Source: an uncultured Clostridia bacterium (GTDB lineage: Bacteria > Bacillota > Clostridia > Christensenellales > Borkfalkiaceae). Taken from it: a DNA stretch of 64,000 nt. Each line of letters begins with the position of its first letter. Positions within the stretch are counted from its first letter, which is position 1. The translations under genes and the position numbers were made by a program. Below the pieces are notes generated by a model. That model made no database searches. It saw nothing but the letters and a program-made list of their open reading frames with translations, and had not been told where the DNA came from. The DNA lies in NCBI GenBank assembly GCA_934254825.1, contig CAKQMB010000006.1:62001-126000 (forward strand), given 5' to 3'. Positions 1-8,229 of the stretch are shown here, piece after piece.

Positions 1-1
1 G

Positions 2-502
2 GACGAACGCTGTTTCGGTTACGAGACAAAAGCCAAGATTTATATAACCAACGACACGTTAAAGCGCGTAGAAGGCGAGGTTAAATGGCGGCTTATGGAA
101 AAGGACGGAAACGTTCTCGAAAGCGGAAAGCAATCGGTGACCGTCGAACCGTTGTCGGTTTTATCTCTCGACGAACTCGATTTTCATAAAACGGACGTCG
201 GAAACAATTACTTTTCGTTCTCGCTCGAAGTAAACGGAAAAATCATATCGGGCGGAATAACGTTGTTCACAAAGCCCAAGCATTTCGATTTTTCCGATCC
301 GAAACCGAAAATCAAGGTCGATGGCGACGAAATAACGGTGACGACCGAAAGCATGGCGAAATACGTTTATATTTACAACGAAAACGAAGACCTTGTTTTG
401 TCGGATAATTATTTCGATATGGACAAGGGCGAACGAAAAGTGAAGATACTTTCGGGCAAGCCCGAGGGTTTAAAAATCAAAACCGTTTACGATATAAGAT
501 AA
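2..502 (+). CDS. Beta-mannosidase (GH2), C-terminal fragment cut by window edge
   Basis: The reading frame is open from base 2 through the first in-frame Met to the stop, so this is the end of a longer gene and not a small ORF. The ~166 visible residues are the C-terminal immunoglobulin-like domains typical of GH2 beta-mannosidases: a strand pattern starting around YETKAKIYITND, then a final domain ending in SDNYFDMDKGERKVKI. That last stretch closely resembles the end of the complete beta-mannosidase at 15.5-18 kb (SDNYFDVEAGEEKTIII), so the two are paralogues at opposite ends of one locus. The family removes terminal beta-mannose from manno-oligosaccharides; catalytic residues lie off the window. 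Both enzymes lack a visible export signal in the part seen. Confidence 0.82.
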   Translation, partial: DERCFGYETKAKIYITNDTLKRVEGEVKWRLMEKDGNVLESGKQSVTVEPLSVLSLDELDFHKTDVGNNYFSFSLEVNGKIISGGITLFTKPKHFDFSDPKPKIKVDGDEITVTTESMAKYVYIYNENEDLVLSDNYFDMDKGERKVKILSGKPEGLKIKTVYDIR

Positions 503-515
503 GCGTAAAAAAAAT

Positions 516-560
516 CGAAGAGGTACCTCTTTTTTGCTTATTCCATAAGCAAAAAAGCAC
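516..560 (+). terminator. Probable terminator after the truncated beta-mannosidase gene
   Basis: A 12-base palindrome AGAGGTACCTCT runs into a T-tract. It overlaps a second stem, TTTTTTGCTTA with TAAGCAAAAAA. Both lie just after the stop codon. The rest of the gap to the next gene holds only A/G-rich sequence and an AGGAGG ribosome site nine bases before the next ATG. Confidence 0.6.
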
Positions 561-653
561 TCTTAACAGGGAAAAACGACCCGAATCGTTAAAAAACGCA
601 CCCGAAAACGGGGCGAAAACGGCGGGGAAACAAAAATAAGGAGGCAAATTGAT

Positions 654-3600
654 ATGTCAAAAAGGAAGATTTTGGTTGCCGCTATGTCGGCGGCAATGAT
701 TCTGAGCGTGGCGCTCGGCGTAGGCGTTGCGAACGCTTCGAACGAAGTTACGCTCGGCGATAACGATTATTCGTTGTCGGAAGCTTTCGACGTGCGCCTT
801 TCCTATAACGGAGAAGGGCAGCTTAACGTCGCGAACAACGGACTGCGAGCAAAAGCGAAGATTTCCGCGGAAGATTATGCGGAGCTTAACAAGCTGACAA
901 ACGAAACGACCGTTATCAAATACGGAATTTTAGTCGCTCCGACGGAGTATGTGACGGAAAACGCGTTAACCGCGGAAAACGTTTTCGGCGAAAACAGAGT
1001 TTACGCGACGAGCGCGGCGGAAGAAGCCGAAGACAGGGAAAACAACAGACCGACTAAGAGGATCGAATGCGCCGAAGAATCCGAACTTACGGAGGGCGAA
1101 GACGGGTACTATCTGTACTGCGTTTTAAGCGATTTGGGCGACGAAGCCGTTATGCGCGGTTACACCGCAAAGGCTTACACCGTTAAGTACACGATAGGCG
1201 AATACGGAATGATTTCCGCCGCCGAATATGCTTTTAAGGACGACGAAAAGGAAATAAACCCCGTTTATGCCGTTCAGAAAGCGATCGAAGCGGGCAAAGT
1301 AAGTTCGTATAACGAAGACCTTGTTTCGGCTTATATAAACGGAAAATATCAGAAAATAACCGTAGAATACGTCACTTCTTACGACGGAGCGGATCCTTCT
1401 GCGGTCAGCAACGAATACGATTTCGCGGTTGGATCCACCATAACGAAAGACGACGTTCTCGCAAAACTTACGGGCGTCGATCCCTCGGCTTACGATATGA
1501 CGACCGAATTTACTTCGCAGAAAGTCTATGCGGGCGTAAACAATAAGATATCGTTTGCGTTCAGCCCGAAGAAAGCCGAGTCTTCCGCGGCGGCGATAGG
1601 TATGTATCTTGCGGGCGAGGACAGCGTCGAGATCAAAGAAAACGCGCTTAGCTGTAAAGGTCACGAAAACGTCGCTTATTCGCTTTTCCGCGACGGCACC
1701 GTCGTTATAGACGGCGCAAACGGCAAGGAAATTCTGGGCAAAGTGGACTTCGGCGCGAAGAAGTTCGTTATGGGCGGAAAAACTTTGTCTCAGGTTCTCG
1801 AACTCGACGAAGAAATTTACGCTAAGGTCGGCGGTTATTATTTACACGACGGCAAGATAGTCAAACTTAACGCCGACGGCACGGGCGTTTACGATTTGCT
1901 CGGCGATGGCGCGAATATTAAATATTTGCTTACTTACGACGAATTAAACGGCAGATACGTTGCGGCTTTTAAGAACTCGCTCGTTAAAACGCTTACGCTC
2001 GGCGAGACCGCCGAAATCGCCGATTTCACGGCGGTTAAACTCGGAAGCGAAGCCGATTACAACAACCTTGCGGATTATTATCTCTGCACAACCGACGGCG
2101 ACAATCTCAACAAGATTTACAGACTGAACGTCGACGGCTCGATTGTCGAAAACGGAGCGGAAGTCGGAGCGTTCGTTCTTCTCGATAACGGAACGATAAG
2201 CGCGAATATCGGCGGAAACGTTTACTCGGCGACCCTTACAAGCTCGAACGTGAACGGAGCGACCGTTAAAACGATTGCTTTAAGCGGAAATAACGGAGCG
2301 TTGACCCTTAAATGCGACTCGCTTGCGAACTATTCCGAACTTACCGAAAAAGTTAATAATTTGTTCGGAAACACCGAACTTATTTTCGAAGGTTCGGAAG
2401 CGGGCGACGGCGTCGGCAAGCCGAGAGTAAGGCTCACTACCGAAACGAGTATTCAGGAAACTCTCGCAACGGTAAAATTGCCTGACGGAACGTCTAAATG
2501 GAAACACGCTCAGTACGGAAGTACGGGTTGGGGATATTTCTTCCCGGAAGGCTTGTCTTATTTCGCGGAACAGACTTCTCCCACGGGCGGACTTATCCAT
2601 TTCAGAAGAAACGCTTATCCCGAAGCCGATCAGAAACTTGTCAAATACGAAGTGAAAGACGGTAAGATGAGTATCGACATGACCGATTACGATCCGAACG
2701 GAACGGGACAGGCAACTCAATTTCAGGTCTTGTACGCGGATATCGGCACCGACGCGGATTTCGGCAACACATACACGAATATGTACGAGGTTTTCGGAAG
2801 CAGATTCGGAACGCATTATTTCCCCACCGATTACAAAGTTGCGGGCGCGACGGCAAGCACGGGCGGATTTGTTCTTTATAACTATCACACCGCTATTTCG
2901 GGTATGGAAAGCGAATGGTATATGTGCGAATTCTGGGCGAACACCACGGGTTGGATTCAGCCGGGCTTCGAAAACACCACGATAGCTTATAAACTCGATT
3001 TCGACACGGTTAAAAACGTAGGCAAGCTCACAATCGGGCGTGCGGACGGCGCAAGATGGGAATATACGATAGGTATCGTAAACGGCAATAAGTTCATCGA
3101 TATGAGAGTTAATTCTCTTGCCGGTTACGACGGATTCGATAACGTTAAAGTAGCCGTTTCGGAAAACGCCGCGCGCGATATAGCCGCAATCGAATACGCG
3201 ATAACGACCGCCAACAAAACGTTCGTGAACGCGGGCGCGACTACTTCGGCTCCCGTAGACACGAGAACGGTTTACGAGAAAATCGCGGGAACTTATAAAA
3301 CGGGTTCTTACTACAACGAAACCGATAACTGGTGGTGGGGCATAGGCTTAACGCTTAACGCGGACGGTACGATGGTTATGACTCACGACGCGTCTCAGAC
3401 GGGTACTTACGAGATAAGAGAAATCACCGATACGTTCGGAGAAATCATTATCGATTGCCCGTATCCTATCGTTGCGAGAGACGGAGTTATTCATACCGGT
3501 TACTACGCGCTTATAGACGGTCAGTACGTTTTACGTCTTACCAACTGCGCGATGAACTGCGCTAAATGGGCGTTCTGGGATTTTGCCCCCGCAGGTTGCA

Positions 3601-4154
3601 CATTCACGACTTGGAGCGTGTTTGACGAGCTTGTCGGCGAAGGAACTTCTTACACCGACGGAAACGCAACGCTTACGCTTAATAAATTAGGAGCTAAACC
3701 GGACGAAAGCAAAGAAGATTATACAGGCGCGAAATTCACCCTTACCGACGGCGACGTTACGATAAGCGGCAACTACGACCTTGTTCCCGTATCTCACGGC
3801 GCGGGCAAGTTGTTTATGGATATAACGACCGAACCCGAAGCGAGCAGATATATAATCGGCGATTACAAGCTCGTCGGCGAAAATTACGTTCTCGTGTTCA
3901 CGATAAACACGGCTAACCTTTCCAAAACCTATATGATGAGCGTGGGAAGCTTGGACGGCGTTTATAATCAGGTCAGAGGAACTTATTTCGGCGCGGAGAA
4001 TATCGAATTCACGAGCGCGGCGGAAGTTTCGTTCTCGTCTATAACCGAGGGTACGATCTCCGAAAACGGAATAACCGCAAGCTTTTTTATCGAGGACGGA
4101 AGAATTAAGATAACCTATACTAAAAACGGTCTTGATTTCGTTGCGATGAAATAA
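654..4154 (+). CDS. Very large secreted beta-rich protein, glycan locus
   Basis: 1166 residues with a clear signal peptide (MSKRK, then a hydrophobic stretch ending VGVANA). No cell-wall sorting motif or transmembrane anchor is visible, so it is probably secreted or surface-associated by binding. I do not recognise a catalytic domain. The middle (about residues 600-850) is rich in aromatic residues and resembles a lectin- or laminin-G-like sandwich. From about residue 880 there are repeats of the form Y-x-x-(I/V)-A-x-x-Y ... L-N-A-D-x-T ... T-G-T-Y, also present in the 707-residue protein of this locus. Position between a beta-mannosidase and a sugar-binding lipoprotein suggests glycan capture or processing outside the cell; this is inference. 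Confidence 0.75.
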   Translation: MSKRKILVAAMSAAMILSVALGVGVANASNEVTLGDNDYSLSEAFDVRLSYNGEGQLNVANNGLRAKAKISAEDYAELNKLTNETTVIKYGILVAPTEYVTENALTAENVFGENRVYATSAAEEAEDRENNRPTKRIECAEESELTEGEDGYYLYCVLSDLGDEAVMRGYTAKAYTVKYTIGEYGMISAAEYAFKDDEKEINPVYAVQKAIEAGKVSSYNEDLVSAYINGKYQKITVEYVTSYDGADPSAVSNEYDFAVGSTITKDDVLAKLTGVDPSAYDMTTEFTSQKVYAGVNNKISFAFSPKKAESSAAAIGMYLAGEDSVEIKENALSCKGHENVAYSLFRDGTVVIDGANGKEILGKVDFGAKKFVMGGKTLSQVLELDEEIYAKVGGYYLHDGKIVKLNADGTGVYDLLGDGANIKYLLTYDELNGRYVAAFKNSLVKTLTLGETAEIADFTAVKLGSEADYNNLADYYLCTTDGDNLNKIYRLNVDGSIVENGAEVGAFVLLDNGTISANIGGNVYSATLTSSNVNGATVKTIALSGNNGALTLKCDSLANYSELTEKVNNLFGNTELIFEGSEAGDGVGKPRVRLTTETSIQETLATVKLPDGTSKWKHAQYGSTGWGYFFPEGLSYFAEQTSPTGGLIHFRRNAYPEADQKLVKYEVKDGKMSIDMTDYDPNGTGQATQFQVLYADIGTDADFGNTYTNMYEVFGSRFGTHYFPTDYKVAGATASTGGFVLYNYHTAISGMESEWYMCEFWANTTGWIQPGFENTTIAYKLDFDTVKNVGKLTIGRADGARWEYTIGIVNGNKFIDMRVNSLAGYDGFDNVKVAVSENAARDIAAIEYAITTANKTFVNAGATTSAPVDTRTVYEKIAGTYKTGSYYNETDNWWWGIGLTLNADGTMVMTHDASQTGTYEIREITDTFGEIIIDCPYPIVARDGVIHTGYYALIDGQYVLRLTNCAMNCAKWAFWDFAPAGCTFTTWSVFDELVGEGTSYTDGNATLTLNKLGAKPDESKEDYTGAKFTLTDGDVTISGNYDLVPVSHGAGKLFMDITTEPEASRYIIGDYKLVGENYVLVFTINTANLSKTYMMSVGSLDGVYNQVRGTYFGAENIEFTSAAEVSFSSITEGTISENGITASFFIEDGRIKITYTKNGLDFVAMK

Positions 4155-4169
4155 AACAAAAAATCATTG

Positions 4170-4195
4170 CCGCCTTGTATTTTCGTGCAAGGCGG
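4170..4195 (+). other. Intercistronic hairpin before the sugar-binding protein gene
   Basis: Perfect 8-bp stem CCGCCTTG with CAAGGCGG and a 10-base loop, between two genes of one operon. It has no T-tract, so it is more likely an mRNA processing or stability hairpin that sets transporter dosage than a terminator. Confidence 0.5.
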
Positions 4196-4238
4196 TAAAG
4201 AAATTATAAAAAAGAAAAAATTTTAAAAGAGGTACAAT

Positions 4239-5912
4239 ATGAAATTCAAATTCAAAAAATTGGCTTGCGCCGCTTTGGCGGCATTATTGCCCGTTTCTAT
4301 GGTTGCGTGCGGCGGAACTCCGATCGGCGGAAGCGTTATCGAGAGCGTCGACGACACCAAAACCCAGCTCAAAGTTTTCAGCTATAACGGCGGCGTAGGT
4401 TCGGTATGGCTTGATAAAGTGATCGAGAGATTCGAAGCGGATTATAAAGACGTTTCGTTCAGAGACGGTCAGGTAGGCGTTCAGATAATCCCCAACCCGA
4501 CCAAATCCGACGCTTTCGGAACTATAAGCGCAAGCACGAACAACGTTATTTTCTCGGAAGTCGCGAACTATTCTCAGCTCGTAACTCAGAAGTCCATTCT
4601 CGACATATCCGATATTATGGATAAGCCGCTTAACGAGCTTACCAAAACTTCGGACACGAAGACGTTAAAGAGCAAAATGTACGACGAAACGATAGATTTT
4701 TATTCGTTCAGCGAAGGAAAAATCTACGCGCTTCCTCACTATTCGTTCTTCTCGACGATAACTTATAACAAGCAGCTTCTTATCGACAAGAACTTGTATT
4801 TCGCGAAAGAATACGACGTGAACGCCGATCTCGACGATAAGTTTATTCACGGCAAAGACGAAGCGAAATCCTGCGGACCCGACGGAGTTTACGGTACGGA
4901 CGACGACGGACTTCCCGCAACTTACACCGAGCTTTACGACCTGTTCGATATGATGAAAAACAGAAGCGTTACCCCGTTGACCTGGGCGGGCGGCGAAATC
5001 GTTTCAGGCGGATATATCAACTACCTTCTGAACGACGTTTATTTAAGTCTGGCGGGCAAAGATCAGGCGAGACTCAATTACACGTTCGACAGCGGAGACA
5101 AAACGATAACGATCGTCGAAAAATTCGAGGGCGGCGCAGCCGTAACCAAAGAAGAGAAGATCACCGCGGACAACTATAAATCGCTCAACGCCGAACTCGC
5201 GAAATATCAGGCGATCAAAATAGTCGATAAGATCGTAGACAACGCTTTGTGGCAGTCGGGAGATTGTTCTTCGTCCACTTCCACGATGCTTTCCACTCAG
5301 CAGAGTTATGTGGAAAGTTACAACAACGGAACGCCCGTCGCGATGATCGTGGAAGGTTCGTACTGGTATAACGAAGCCGACAATTCGAATTATATTACCG
5401 ATACGAGAAACCGTTTCCCCGATTACGACGAGAAGAACGATTATCAGATCCTTCCTCTTCCGAGAGTTTACGAAGGAACTTACGCGGACGTAGTCGGTAA
5501 AGACGTGGGCAAAGCGGTTTACGCAGATCAGGCGGACAGCGTTGCGGTTATCAACGCGAATATCGCGGGCGACGCGGATCTTGTCAATCTTGCGAAGACT
5601 TTCCTCGCTTACTGCTACACCGACGAATCTTTGAAAGAATTCACCGAAACGACCCGCGTTACGAGAAGTTTAAAATACGACGTAGACGCGAGCAAACTCG
5701 ACGATTGGGGCAAAGCTTTGTGGAATTATACCAAAGCTTCCGACCTTTTGTTGCCGTATTCGAGCAATTCTTTGTATCTTAACAACAGAGTTCAGCAGTC
5801 TATGCACATCGCCAACGACTTCTGGTCGGTAAGCGGTAAAAACGTTTATTCTTACTGCAAAGGTTCGGGAACGGCGGAAGCTTATTTCTCGGAATATATG
5901 AACAGAAAATAA
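4239..5912 (+). CDS. Extracellular solute-binding lipoprotein, carbohydrate ABC importer (family 1 type)
   Basis: 557 residues. The N-terminus is a lipoprotein signal (basic start, hydrophobic core, lipobox SMVAC followed by GG), so it should be anchored to the outer face of the membrane. The body has the layout of family 1 sugar-binding proteins: an early VFSYNGGVGSVWLDKVIERFE segment, a region of DDD-rich loops, and a C-terminal helix-rich half. It is followed, after a repeat-filled gap, by two permeases of the UgpA/UgpE type, which fits a three-component importer for an oligosaccharide, probably a mannoside given the flanking beta-mannosidases. No ATPase gene is present here; such importers often share one encoded elsewhere. 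Confidence 0.9.
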   Translation: MKFKFKKLACAALAALLPVSMVACGGTPIGGSVIESVDDTKTQLKVFSYNGGVGSVWLDKVIERFEADYKDVSFRDGQVGVQIIPNPTKSDAFGTISASTNNVIFSEVANYSQLVTQKSILDISDIMDKPLNELTKTSDTKTLKSKMYDETIDFYSFSEGKIYALPHYSFFSTITYNKQLLIDKNLYFAKEYDVNADLDDKFIHGKDEAKSCGPDGVYGTDDDGLPATYTELYDLFDMMKNRSVTPLTWAGGEIVSGGYINYLLNDVYLSLAGKDQARLNYTFDSGDKTITIVEKFEGGAAVTKEEKITADNYKSLNAELAKYQAIKIVDKIVDNALWQSGDCSSSTSTMLSTQQSYVESYNNGTPVAMIVEGSYWYNEADNSNYITDTRNRFPDYDEKNDYQILPLPRVYEGTYADVVGKDVGKAVYADQADSVAVINANIAGDADLVNLAKTFLAYCYTDESLKEFTETTRVTRSLKYDVDASKLDDWGKALWNYTKASDLLLPYSSNSLYLNNRVQQSMHIANDFWSVSGKNVYSYCKGSGTAEAYFSEYMNRK

Positions 5913-5983
5913 TACTTTATCCGGAATACAACCCGATTTTGAATAAAACAGATCTTATTTGAAATTGAGTTGTTTTCGGCTAT

Positions 5984-6036
5984 CCGGGCGAAATCCCGAC
6001 TTCATCGTTTTTTTATGAAGTTCGGGTTTTGCCCGG
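5984..6036. repeat. Long interrupted inverted repeat
   Basis: CCGGGC...CCCGACTTCAT pairs with ATGAAGTTCGGG...GCCCGG around a T-rich loop. It lies downstream of the solute-binding protein gene and directly beside the two repeats described next; it could terminate or stabilise that message. Confidence 0.5.
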
Positions 6037-6040
6037 CAAA

Positions 6041-6086
6041 CCACAGGTGATTGCTTTTTGGCGGGTTCGAACGCAATCACCTGTGG
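6041..6086. repeat. Mini copy of MITE-like family 2 (CCACAGGTGATTGC ends)
   Basis: CCACAGGTGATTGC and its exact inverse GCAATCACCTGTGG are separated by only 18 bases. The same two ends bound a 271-bp element at 40.4-40.7 kb, so this is a nearly solo pair of its ends. Confidence 0.7.
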
Positions 6087-6368
6087 CTAGCCGAGCGAGA
6101 TTTGAACCACATTAAGTTTTAACGGTGCAAAATTTGCAAAATCTGCGTTAAACTCACTTATAATACAGCAAGTATGATTGCGTTCGTTTGCCTTGATTTT
6201 TCTAAATTTATCGCCGTTAAAATGCAAAGCACCTTAAAGTCGTATTTTTTAGGCGGTTTTGGTGAAGGTTTGTGCAGACGTACTGTACGTACTTCAAGCA
6301 AAGATTTGCCAAAACAGGCAAAAAAGACGACTTTTAGGCTTGATGGGGTTCAAATCCCGCTCGGCTGA
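6087..6368. mobile_element. MITE-like element, family 1, complete copy
   Basis: About 280 bp bounded by imperfect ~29-bp inverted repeats: TAGCCGAGCGAGATTTGAACC at the left, and GGTTCAAATCCCGCTCGGCTG at the right. There is no coding capacity beyond a chance 64-codon ORF. Much of the same sequence recurs at 40.3-40.86 kb (interrupted by another element) and in part at 18.8 kb. The ends look like a tRNA T-arm plus acceptor 3' strand, but no tRNA body is present. It sits between the binding-protein and permease genes of one transporter. Confidence 0.75.
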
Positions 6369-6383
6369 CACACGGAGAAAAAA

Positions 6384-7298
6384 ATGACATCGGAGAAGAA
6401 GAAAAAAGAGATAACGGACTTATTGTTTTATCTGTCGCTTATAGTGCTGCCGTTAATACAATTCGTCATATTTTACGTCGTCGTAAACGCGAACTCTATC
6501 GCGCTCGCTTTCAAACATTACGAATATAAAGGCGGACAATATGTAGTTACCAACGCGTATTTCGAGAATTTCGCGCAGGTTTTAAAAGACCTGTTCACGT
6601 CGGAACAACTCAAATACTGCCTCAGAAACTCGGTCGTGTTCTATCTCGTGACGTTTGCGTCGGGGACGGTCGTTTCGCTTGTTTTCTCTTATTACATATT
6701 TAAAAAGAGACTGTTTTCGGGAACGTTCAAAACGCTCCTTTATATGCCGTCTATTGTGTCGGTAATGGTAATTTCCGTTCTTTACAGATATTTCTGCGAG
6801 GATTGTTATCCCGCGATAGCGGAAAAGCTCACGCATAAAACCGTTCAGGGATTTTCGGGCGCGAAATACGCGCTCATCGTCCTTTTCAACTTTTTCATTT
6901 CGTGCGGCGGAAATATGCTTGTTTACACGGGTACAATGGCGGGTATTTCCGAGTCCGTTATCGAAGCTTCCGAAGTGGACGGAGTCAATTCGATTCAGCA
7001 GTTCTGGTATATCGTTATTCCTCAGATATATCAGACTTTTTCGCTGTTCGTCGTAACGGGGCTTCTCGTTTTGTTCTCGGGGCAGGCGAATATGTTCAAC
7101 TTCTTCGGTTTAAAACCGGACGGACCCGAATTTTACACTTTCGGTTACTATATGTATATCGAAATAGCCAAAAATCTGAACGATTACGCGAGATATTCCT
7201 ATCTCTCAGCATTCGGACTTATTATAACCGCGGTCGCTATTCCCGTAATTTTCGTATCGAGACATTTGCTCGAAAAATACGGTCCCAAGGAAATCTGA
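6384..7298 (+). CDS. Sugar ABC importer permease, UgpA/LplB type
   Basis: 304 residues with six predicted membrane segments, the first about residues 12-35. The conserved permease loop that contacts the ATPase is visible as EASEVDGVNSIQQFWYIVIPQI, about residues 195-215. This is the first of the two inner-membrane subunits of the importer that uses the upstream lipoprotein. It is separated from that gene by ~470 bp of repeats, so the two halves of the operon may be expressed at different levels. Confidence 0.9.
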   Translation: MTSEKKKKEITDLLFYLSLIVLPLIQFVIFYVVVNANSIALAFKHYEYKGGQYVVTNAYFENFAQVLKDLFTSEQLKYCLRNSVVFYLVTFASGTVVSLVFSYYIFKKRLFSGTFKTLLYMPSIVSVMVISVLYRYFCEDCYPAIAEKLTHKTVQGFSGAKYALIVLFNFFISCGGNMLVYTGTMAGISESVIEASEVDGVNSIQQFWYIVIPQIYQTFSLFVVTGLLVLFSGQANMFNFFGLKPDGPEFYTFGYYMYIEIAKNLNDYARYSYLSAFGLIITAVAIPVIFVSRHLLEKYGPKEI

Positions 7299-7317
7299 AC
7301 GAAGGAGGAACAAGAAT

Positions 7318-8229
7318 ATGGAAATGAAAAGAAAAAGACGAAAATTCGATGTATTCTTCTTCGTTACGGGGGTTTGCTTAGCGGCTTATTCGATATTTTT
7401 GCTGATACTCATTATATGGGGCTTCTTCACCTCTGTCAAAGCCGATCTCGGAGCGACGAATTTGTTCAGAAACAACAAAGTCGGGTTGCCCGAGGGCTGG
7501 CCGTGGCAATGGGAATGGAAAAACTATATAGTCATTAAGGATTATATTTACGTCGACATAACGAAAAACGGCATACCTTATCGTATAGGAATGCTTGCGA
7601 TGTCGATAAATTCCGTTTTTTATGCGGTCGGCGGCGCGTTGGTAGCCGTTTTCGTGCCTACGATAGTCGCTTACGCTTCGAGCAAAACGGAGTATAAGTT
7701 CAACGCCGTTTTAGACGCGATATGTCTGGCGTGTATGGCGATCCCGATCGTAGGAAACCAGCCTTCGAACGTTCAGGTTTTAAAAACGCTCAATCTTTAC
7801 GATACCATGATAGGCTTTTATATACAGAAAGCCCATTTTCTGACGACGTACTACCTTATAATGAAAGCGGCGTTCAGATCGGTTTCGAAAGCCTTTTCGG
7901 AAGCCGCTCAGATAGAGGGCGCGGGGAATTACACGATAATGTTCCGTATAGTTTTCCCGATGGTATCGAAAATATTCACGACTTTGTGTCTTATAGAGTT
8001 TATCAACCTCTGGAACGATTACACTTATCCCTTGATATACTTAACGTCTTATCCGACGCTTGCTTACGGTATATTCTACCTCGTGTTCCAGAACGGCGAA
8101 AACGCAATCAGAACAACGCCTATGAGAATGGCGGGAAGCTTCATTCTGTTCACGCCGATACTTATAGTGTTCCTTATTTTCAAGGACAGACTTATGCAAA
8201 ATCTTTCTATGGGAGGAGTTAAAGAATGA
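7318..8229 (+). CDS. Sugar ABC importer permease, UgpE/MalG type
   Basis: 303 residues, six membrane segments, and the ATPase-contact loop EAAQIEGAGNYTIMFRIVFP in the second half. GAAGGAGG precedes the ATG by a normal distance. It starts 20 bp after the partner permease, and its stop overlaps the start of the next gene by four bases (ATGA), so translation is probably coupled to the large secreted protein that follows. Confidence 0.9.
   Translation: MEMKRKRRKFDVFFFVTGVCLAAYSIFLLILIIWGFFTSVKADLGATNLFRNNKVGLPEGWPWQWEWKNYIVIKDYIYVDITKNGIPYRIGMLAMSINSVFYAVGGALVAVFVPTIVAYASSKTEYKFNAVLDAICLACMAIPIVGNQPSNVQVLKTLNLYDTMIGFYIQKAHFLTTYYLIMKAAFRSVSKAFSEAAQIEGAGNYTIMFRIVFPMVSKIFTTLCLIEFINLWNDYTYPLIYLTSYPTLAYGIFYLVFQNGENAIRTTPMRMAGSFILFTPILIVFLIFKDRLMQNLSMGGVKE

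Noticed and set aside
6339..6368. Possible tRNA gene, because of GGTTCAAATCC and a GGCT acceptor-like end
   Set aside because: No D-arm, anticodon arm or matching 5' acceptor strand precedes it, and an inverted copy sits at the other end of the element. It is a terminal repeat of a MITE-like element.
6174..6368. 64-codon ORF in the family 1 repeat (similar ORF at 40535-40729)
   Set aside because: No ribosome site, and the frame is not kept between copies of the repeat.
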